Positions 58,357 to 64,000 of a DNA stretch of 64,000 nucleotides are shown piece after piece. The notes beneath the pieces were generated by a model. The model worked only from the letters and a program-made list of their open reading frames with translations, did no database searches and had not been told where the DNA came from. This DNA comes from Olsenella sp. Marseille-P4559 (GTDB lineage: Bacteria > Actinomycetota > Coriobacteriia > Coriobacteriales > Atopobiaceae), in assembly GCF_900605015.1 (NCBI RefSeq), contig NZ_LR027575.1, positions 302,690-366,689 on the forward strand, given 5' to 3'. How positions within the stretch are numbered: the first letter of the stretch is position 1; each line of letters starts with the position of its first letter. A program made the translations under genes and the position numbers.

Positions 58357-60693
58357 TTAGTTGGACTCGTCGCGGTCATCGAGGTTGAGCTTGGCCTCCG
58401 CCGCCCTCACGGCGCACTCGAGTTCCTCCTGTTCCTCCTCCCCGTCGGAGTCCTCCTCGTCGCCGTCGTCGATACGCAGCGGCTTGAAGCTTGCCGTGTC
58501 ACCGCCAACCAGGGTCCTCTCGGCGTCCGACGCGTTCTCCTCGCGCTCGTTGTGCATGGAGGCCGAGAAGATGTCCTCGTCATCGGAGTCGTCGTTGTTC
58601 TCGGCGGGTCTGGCTGGGGCCTTGGGTGCCGCTGCCAGCACCGCGTTGGCGTCAAGTGGGATGCGTGTGAGCTTGTGCTGACGCTTGGTCTTGGCAAAGA
58701 GCGGCACGTACTCAAAGATTACCGAGGAGTTCTCGAGCCCGTACCAGCGCATGGGCGTGCCGCACAGGCGACGGATGAAGTACTTCATCTCGATGGTGTG
58801 CGTGTCTGTGCCGGAGATGTCGGTCTCGGGCGAGAGAACCTTGCGAATCAGGCAGAAGCGGAAGTCGCCGACGATGCTGTGCTTGCGGTAGATCGAGTAC
58901 TTGTGGTCCTGCGGCGCCAGCTGGTTGTGCTCCACGAGATCCTCGACAATCTGGTAGAGGTACGTGTTCACGCGCTGGTTCACGCGGAAGCCCAGACGCA
59001 GCTGCACCTTGAACACGAAGTCGGTGTCAAAGGCGTTGACTATGTACTCATGGGTGTAGGGCTCGTCGGTCACCTGGACGTTAAGGAAGTAGTAGGCCTT
59101 TGCGCGCTTGGGGCGCTTGTCCAGGATCGAGTAGAGGATGTCGCGGTCGAGCTTGTCGAGCGACGAATCGTTGGTGAGAAAGACCAGGTTGTCGGCAAGC
59201 AGGGGATAGGACTCGTCGTGCGAGAGGTCGAAGAGTTGGTCGAGGTACTTGCGGACCGGCAGGTAGACAGACTGCGTGCGCTCGATGGCCGTGCCGCGGC
59301 GCCAGATGTACATGACCAGGAAGAGCACCGTGGCGAGAAGAACGGTGACGTACCCGCCGTGGAAGAACTTGGTGAGGCTCGAGAAGAAGAACATGAGTTC
59401 GACGGTGCCAAAGAAAACGAGGAACACCACGGCCGCCACGGGCTTGCGACGGGTGTGCGAGAGGTACGTGAACAGCAGGATCGTGGTCATGAGCATGGTG
59501 CAGGTGATAGCCAGGCCGTAGGCTGCTTCCATGTGCTCGGAGGTCTGGAAGAGCAGGACCACACCCATGCAGCCAATCCACATGATGTTGTTGACCAGCG
59601 GGATGTAAATCTGGCCGCGCGTCTCGGAGGGGTAGTTGATCTTCATGTGGGGCATGAGGTCAAGGCGGATGGCCTCAGAGACAATGGAGTAGGAGCCGGT
59701 GATGAGGGCCTGCGAGGCGATGATGGCCGCGAAGGTGGAGAGAATCACGGCAAAGACGCGGGACTCCTCGGGCAGCATCTGGAAGAAGGGGTTGAGGTCC
59801 GTGATGGCGGCAAGCTCGCTGCTGCCGTGGTTGGCGACGATCCAGGCCCCCTGGCCCAAGTAGTTGAGGATGAGGCAGAGCTTCACGAACGGCCAGGAGA
59901 GGTAGATGTTCGCCTTGCCCACGTGGCCCATGTCGGAGTAGAGGGCCTCGGCGCCGGTGGTGCAGAGGAAGACGTTGCCTAGGACCATGAGGCCGGCGGC
60001 GTTGAGGTGGTTGTCAAAGAGGAACATGATGCCACGCAGCGGGTTGAGCGCACGGAAGACGTTGAGGTCGAGGCCCACGTTGAGAAGGCCGGCGATGCCC
60101 AGGAAGAGGAACCACACGGTCATGACCGGGCCAAAGGCCTTGCCAATGGTGGAGGTGCCCGCCCTCTGCAAGGCAAAGAGGATGCAGAGGATGATGAGAG
60201 TGATGCCGACCACGATGGCCTGGTTGGTTCCGATGATGCCGTAGAAGAAGTCGATGGTGCGCAGGCCCTCGATGGCGGTGGTTACCGTGACGGCGGGCGT
60301 CAGGATGCCGTCGGCGAGAAGGGCCGCGCCGCCGATCATGGCGGGGATGATGAGCCACTTGCCGCAGCGCTTGACGAGGCTGTACAGCGCGAAGATGCCG
60401 CCCTCGTTATGGTTGTCGGCCTTCATTGCCACCAGCACGTACTTGACCGTGGTGATGAGCGTGATGGTCCAGATGAGTAGCGACAGCGCCCCCAGGACCA
60501 CGTCCTCGCCCATCGTGGACAGACCGCCGTTGCCGGTCATGATTGCCTTGAGGGTGTACATGGGACTCGTACCGATGTCGCCGTAGACGACGCCCAGCGT
60601 TACGAGAACCATCCCTGCCGAGAGTGGAATGCCGCCCTTCCTGACGGGCTTCCTGGCTCGTTTGGCTGCGATTGGTGCATTGGATGTGGCCAT
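58357..60693 (-). CDS. kup: Kup-type potassium uptake transporter
   Basis: 778 aa, start ATG 60693 with TTGGAGCG upstream. Twelve membrane segments in the first 460 residues; family signatures VYGDIGTSPMYTLKAIM, DNHNEGGIFALYSLVKR and TGAEALYSDMGHVG. A cytoplasmic C-terminal domain follows (ELMFFFSSLTKFFHGGY, then VQVTDEPYTHEY). The last 100 residues are very acidic (DDGDEEDSDGEEEQEELE), a probable osmosensing or regulatory tail. Proton-coupled K+ uptake. The gene has its own promoter region with tandem repeats. Confidence 0.95.
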   Translation of the reverse strand: MATSNAPIAAKRARKPVRKGGIPLSAGMVLVTLGVVYGDIGTSPMYTLKAIMTGNGGLSTMGEDVVLGALSLLIWTITLITTVKYVLVAMKADNHNEGGIFALYSLVKRCGKWLIIPAMIGGAALLADGILTPAVTVTTAIEGLRTIDFFYGIIGTNQAIVVGITLIILCILFALQRAGTSTIGKAFGPVMTVWFLFLGIAGLLNVGLDLNVFRALNPLRGIMFLFDNHLNAAGLMVLGNVFLCTTGAEALYSDMGHVGKANIYLSWPFVKLCLILNYLGQGAWIVANHGSSELAAITDLNPFFQMLPEESRVFAVILSTFAAIIASQALITGSYSIVSEAIRLDLMPHMKINYPSETRGQIYIPLVNNIMWIGCMGVVLLFQTSEHMEAAYGLAITCTMLMTTILLFTYLSHTRRKPVAAVVFLVFFGTVELMFFFSSLTKFFHGGYVTVLLATVLFLVMYIWRRGTAIERTQSVYLPVRKYLDQLFDLSHDESYPLLADNLVFLTNDSSLDKLDRDILYSILDKRPKRAKAYYFLNVQVTDEPYTHEYIVNAFDTDFVFKVQLRLGFRVNQRVNTYLYQIVEDLVEHNQLAPQDHKYSIYRKHSIVGDFRFCLIRKVLSPETDISGTDTHTIEMKYFIRRLCGTPMRWYGLENSSVIFEYVPLFAKTKRQHKLTRIPLDANAVLAAAPKAPARPAENNDDSDDEDIFSASMHNEREENASDAERTLVGGDTASFKPLRIDDGDEEDSDGEEEQEELECAVRAAEAKLNLDDRDESN

Positions 60694-61151
60694 GACGCTC
60701 CAATTTCCGTGGGTCCTACCTGCGTAACCCCGTGTTTCCCGACGTATCCCAGATACAAGTCGCTAAATATAGCACTCTCCTATAGCACTCTCCTATAGCA
60801 CTCTCCTGAAAGGAGTACGAGTGCTCCACTCTTCTGACAAGTATATGCAGTTGGGGCGGGTTTTGTCCGGTGGCGTTCGCAATGGCGAGAAGGGCTGGCG
60901 CTGCGTTGGCGTTTGGGTGCCCCACGCGCGGCAGCGGAGGACGCGTGACCGTCCGGAATTTCCGGCGCGCCCCTCGTCTTGTGAAGAATCGCCGGTTGGG
61001 CGGCCGTAACCATTCGGAATTTGCGGCATTCACCGTGACGCCTGCCCCTCTCGTCCCTCTCGCCTGCTGCCACCACGCCGCAGCGCGCACTCGCCTAGAA
61101 TGGGGCACGCTTACCATCTCGTAATAGGCACTTCACAAGGAAGGGACTCTC
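60694..61151. promoter_or_regulatory. Divergent promoter region with three 13-bp repeats (60768-60806)
   Basis: Three exact units TATAGCACTCTCC (60768-60780, 60781-60793, 60794-60806). On the minus strand each contains TGCTATA, and the kup-proximal copy forms an extended -10 TGCTATATT (60766-60774), about 70 bp before the kup start. A hairpin, AGCACTC/GAGTGCT, overlaps the last unit. The remaining ~300 bp up to 61151 shows no gene. Confidence 0.6.
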
Positions 61152-62654
61152 ATGGCAGATAACCAGACGCAGACGGTGCCCGCGGCGGAGGCGTCGCGCC
61201 GCCCGCACGAGGACGTGCCCGCAAATGCGGTGAGAGGCGTGCCGGACCCGGCAAGCGCGCGCCTCTCGTGGGCAGACGGCGAGAGGGCCATCGACTACGT
61301 GGCCACGGCCGCCCATCTCGACGTGCGCGACGACTCCGGTCGCCTCGAAGGCAAGATGTTCTCGCTATCGTACGTCGCAGTGGACGAGGAGGGCCAGCCT
61401 AACGCAGCCAGGCCGGTGACTTTTGCCTACAACGGCGGCCCGGGTTCGGCGTCGGTGCCCATCAACTTTGGCGGTATCGGCCCTCGCCGAGTCCAGACAG
61501 ACGGCACGAACCACCTCGCCGCTTCGGCCCCGGTGGCCGACAACCCCCACACGCTGCTCAAGGACTCCGACCTCGTGTTTCTCGATGCGCTGGGCACCGG
61601 CTGGTCTGTTGTCGCCGATGACTGCGACCCTGCGACGGTCTTCTCGGTCGACGGTGACGCTGACGCCTTCGCACGTGCGATCATGGACTGGCTCGAGAAG
61701 AACCACCGCTGGTCAAGCCCCATCTACCTCTTTGGTGAGTCCTATGGCACCTTTAGGAACGCCGTGCTCATGAGGCTTTTGGGCGAGAGGTCCGTGAAGC
61801 TCACGGGCGTGGTGATGCTCTCCGCCATCTGGGACTGGGTGCAGACGCTTCCCGGCGAGGACCTCTACTACCTGGGCATGATGCCCACCTACGCCGCTGC
61901 GGCGCAGTTCTTTGGGCGTGCCGGACAGGGTGTGGATCCAGATGTCTGGTTTGACCGTGCGATGGGCTTTGCCGATGATACGCTGGCCCCGGCCCTTCTC
62001 CGCGGCGACCGCCTGGGCGAGGAGCTCGAGCGCGACGTTGCCCGGCAGCTCTCGGAGTTTGTGGGCCTGCCCGTCGGGTACCTTGTCCGCCACCACCTGC
62101 GCGTCGAGCTCACGGAGTTCCGCCGCGAGCTCCTGCGCGACGAGGGCCGTGTGTGTGGCCGCCTCGACATGCGCTTCTGCTCGGACGAGCCCTCGCCCAT
62201 GCAGGCAAGCTTCGACTGGCTGGGCGGCGAGGATGCGGCCGACGATGCCGTGGAGGCCAACTGGGCCAACGCATTCCGCGCGTTCTGCGCAGACGAGCTT
62301 GGCTACCAGGGACCCTCCGTCTACCTAGGGCAGAACTGGGAGAAGGTTGGCCACAAGTGGGTCTGGCAGCACGAGGTGCCGGGGACGGGCGAGAAGGTCG
62401 GTGCGCCTAACGTGACCGGTGACGTGGCGCTTGCGCTGCGCCGCAACCCCACGATGAAGCTTGCCATCATCGGCGGTCGCTACGACGCGGCGACCACGTT
62501 CTGGAACGTGCGTCACGACCTGAGTTGCCAGTTCCTCTCGCCCGCGCTCAAGGGGCGCGTGACGTGGCTGCGCTACGGCTGCGGGCACATGGCCTACGTG
62601 GACGAGCCCACGCTCGAGGCCATGGACCGCGACCTCCACGCGTTCTACGAGTGA
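61152..62654 (+). CDS. S10 family serine carboxypeptidase-like protein
   Basis: 500 aa alpha/beta-hydrolase peptidase, start ATG 61152 with GGAAGGGA upstream. VTFAYNGGPGSASVPINFGG forms the oxyanion hole, FGESYGTFR holds the catalytic Ser, GGRYDAATTF the Asp and YGCGHMAYVD the His. No signal peptide is visible, so a cytoplasmic peptide-trimming role is likely. It is convergent with rlmKL. Confidence 0.92.
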   Translation: MADNQTQTVPAAEASRRPHEDVPANAVRGVPDPASARLSWADGERAIDYVATAAHLDVRDDSGRLEGKMFSLSYVAVDEEGQPNAARPVTFAYNGGPGSASVPINFGGIGPRRVQTDGTNHLAASAPVADNPHTLLKDSDLVFLDALGTGWSVVADDCDPATVFSVDGDADAFARAIMDWLEKNHRWSSPIYLFGESYGTFRNAVLMRLLGERSVKLTGVVMLSAIWDWVQTLPGEDLYYLGMMPTYAAAAQFFGRAGQGVDPDVWFDRAMGFADDTLAPALLRGDRLGEELERDVARQLSEFVGLPVGYLVRHHLRVELTEFRRELLRDEGRVCGRLDMRFCSDEPSPMQASFDWLGGEDAADDAVEANWANAFRAFCADELGYQGPSVYLGQNWEKVGHKWVWQHEVPGTGEKVGAPNVTGDVALALRRNPTMKLAIIGGRYDAATTFWNVRHDLSCQFLSPALKGRVTWLRYGCGHMAYVDEPTLEAMDRDLHAFYE

Positions 62655-62682
62655 GACAAGGGGACTGTCCCCCTTGCCTCAC
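62651..62682. terminator. Palindromic repeat 3, bidirectional terminator
   Basis: GTGAGACAAGGGG (62651-62663) pairs with CCCCTTGCCTCAC (62670-62682), one mismatch. It covers the stops of both convergent genes. Same family as the repeats at 45357 and 47373. Confidence 0.65.
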
Positions 62683-64000
62683 TGCCTCACCAGGTAGGCA
62701 TGGTGGATCTTGGGGTTTCTCGCGTAGTCCTCAGGGATGGTCTTTGCCGTAATGTCCTCGAGGGCTACGCCTGCCTTGGCAAGCGTCTCAATGTCGGGCT
62801 TGAAGTTGCGCAGGTTGCACGAGAAAATCGCGCAGCCGCCGGGCGAGAGCAGCCTCGAGACCGAGATGATGAGGTCGGCGTGGTCGCGTTGCACGTCCCA
62901 GGACCTAGCGTGCATGCGGTTTGAGTTGGAGAACGTGGGCACGTCGCAGAAGATGAGATCCCAGGTGTAGCGGCGCTCGTGGCGGCGGTCGGCCACCCAC
63001 TGCAGCACGTCTGCCTGGATAAACTCGTGGCTGCGGCCGTAAAATCCGTTTCTCTCCATGTTGCGGCGCGCCCAATCGAGAGACGGCCGCGAGAGGTCGA
63101 CCGTGGTGGTGAGGCCCGCGCCGCCGTCTGCGGCGTAGCAGCTTGCCGTGCCTGTGTAGGCAAAGAGGTTGAGAAAGCTCCCGCCCGGGGTGCGCTTCAT
63201 GAGTTCGCGCACCATCGAGCGCGTCTCGCGGTGGTCGAGAAACAGGCCGCAGTCCAGCCGCTCAGAGAAGTTCACCTCAAACGTAAGGCCACCCTCGTCT
63301 ACGAGGTGCGCACCGCGGGGAAGCTCCACGCGCCCGTCATGCCTGCGTGAGGGGCGCACGTCGCGGCCACCTTCGCGGCCAAAGCCGCCGCGCCCCTCTC
63401 GCCCGCCGTCTGCGTACTGCGAGCCGCCACGCGCATGCGTGCGCACGCGCACGAACACGTTGGAAGGCTCGACGCCCATCACGCGCGGGGTAATTGCCAG
63501 CACGTCGAGAAGGCGCCTGCGCGCAAGACCCGCATCCACGTCGCGTGGGGCGGCGTACTCCGAGACGTAGAGCCAGCGTCCCGGCGTCTCAGAACCCTGG
63601 TACAGGTCAATCGAGACGGAATAGTCCGGCAGGTCGGCGTCATAGACACGGTAGCAGCTCACGTCCTCGCGCGCCGCCCACTTGGCGCGCTGCTTCGCCA
63701 CCTTGGCGAGACGAGCGGCAAACTGGTCAGAGGCCCCCACTAGCACGGGCACGCTTCCGGTGCCCCCGCGAAGCTCCACCACGGGGTGCTCTGCCGAGAG
63801 GGACATGGTATCGTAGCAGCGGATCGTTGCATCATCGCGACCAACGATCACGTCGATGGCCCCTGCGGGCTCGCCGCCCGCCGCGGCGTCCGCGGCGTTG
63901 TCGGCACAGAGTGCGACCGCGCCCGCGCCGTCGTGTCCGGCAACAGCCCCAGCCCCTGCCGAGAAGAGCGAGAGCGCCTCGGCCTCGCTGGCAAGGTCAT
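62679..64000 (-). CDS. rlmL: 23S rRNA methyltransferase RlmKL, 5' truncated
   Basis: Bifunctional SAM-dependent enzyme modifying G2445 and G2069 of 23S rRNA. Only the C-terminal 440 or so residues (RlmK half and linker) are inside the window; the frame is open through the right edge. Signatures: RLAKVAKQRAKWAAREDVSC, YRVYDADLPDYSV, CGLFLDHRETR, FLNLFAYTGTASCYAADGGA (SAM site) and DVPTFSNSNRM, where the family usually has DPPTFSNS. A Gly/Arg-rich insert (YADGGREGRGGFGREGGRD) interrupts the linker before the methylase domain. Confidence 0.9.
   Translation of the reverse strand, partial: DLASEAEALSLFSAGAGAVAGHDGAGAVALCADNAADAAAGGEPAGAIDVIVGRDDATIRCYDTMSLSAEHPVVELRGGTGSVPVLVGASDQFAARLAKVAKQRAKWAAREDVSCYRVYDADLPDYSVSIDLYQGSETPGRWLYVSEYAAPRDVDAGLARRRLLDVLAITPRVMGVEPSNVFVRVRTHARGGSQYADGGREGRGGFGREGGRDVRPSRRHDGRVELPRGAHLVDEGGLTFEVNFSERLDCGLFLDHRETRSMVRELMKRTPGGSFLNLFAYTGTASCYAADGGAGLTTTVDLSRPSLDWARRNMERNGFYGRSHEFIQADVLQWVADRRHERRYTWDLIFCDVPTFSNSNRMHARSWDVQRDHADLIISVSRLLSPGGCAIFSCNLRNFKPDIETLAKAGVALEDITAKTIPEDYARNPKIHHAYLVRQ

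Noticed and set aside
56405-59982. Long antisense frames opposite the dehydratase and kup
   Set aside because: Shadows of genes with complete catalytic and transport signatures.
60694-60790. Cyclic-di-AMP riboswitch before kup
   Set aside because: The leader from the likely start is only about 70 nt and the conserved motifs are not seen.

Overview
This window looks like chromosome from a high-GC actinobacterium of the class Coriobacteriia, probably Olsenella/Atopobiaceae-like. The reasons are high-GC codon use with frequent GTG and TTG starts, a compact Tad-pilus operon, a subtype-A-like tannase with a Tat-type lipoprotein signal, an OGG-type DNA glycosylase overlapping an 'RDAC' small protein, and fermentative carbon metabolism. 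The taxonomic call is inference from gene content; no 16S gene is present.

Layout. 1-1020: 3' end of a GH13 glycosidase. 1021-1617: gene-free stretch between convergent genes, holding mirrored pairs of a 20-bp repeat around an AT-rich core. 1673-4175 (-): pyruvate kinase and a D-lactate-dehydrogenase-like enzyme. 4402-6165 (-): a PrpR/Fis-type regulator facing a seven-gene acid-sugar operon (6308-13915: DUF1537 kinase, Fe-ADH, DapA-family aldolase, PdxA-like dehydrogenase, SLC13 permease, intracellular sialidase-fold protein, YhcH). 13932-15275: three operators exactly 40 bp apart ahead of an AAA/DUF4143 ATPase. 15466-19350: Ca2+-type P-ATPase and RsgA. 19735-29618: thirteen-gene Tad pilus operon with embedded DUF192 and zinc-ribbon/FHA proteins. 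29686-33175: DUF2207 membrane protein and flavodiiron protein.

33647-40246 is a 6.6-kb integrative element in tRNA-Phe, bounded by a 47-bp direct repeat of the tRNA 3' half. It carries a tyrosine integrase, a putative toxin-antitoxin pair with a 41-aa companion ORF, an XRE regulator, an excisionase-like HTH protein, two unknown small proteins, a primase-polymerase/AAA replication protein, candidate replication repeats and a small ribbon-helix-helix-like protein. I see no capsid, terminase, relaxase or secretion gene, so it looks like a minimal self-replicating satellite or integrative plasmid. It is the best candidate here for an undescribed system.

40276-40812 holds four compound dyad repeats with helical spacing. 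40813-51864: RDAC, OGG, acylphosphatase, DegV, tannase, a secreted beta-helix-like protein, cyclophilin lipoprotein, CarD, ACT-domain protein, citrate synthase and a HAD phosphatase. 52167-58171: a second sugar-acid locus (hydroxyacid dehydrogenase, KDPG-type aldolase, galactitol-type PTS IIA/IIB/IIC, IlvD/Edd dehydratase) that reads as PTS-coupled Entner-Doudoroff chemistry. 58357-60693 (-): Kup potassium transporter with a 13-bp triplicated promoter repeat. 61152-64000: S10 carboxypeptidase-like protein and a truncated RlmKL rRNA methyltransferase.

The two sugar-acid loci, pyruvate kinase and lactate dehydrogenase suggest a cell that ferments acidic sugars to pyruvate and lactate. The Tad pilus, tannase and secreted beta-helix protein suggest life attached to surfaces or plant/mucosal polymers.
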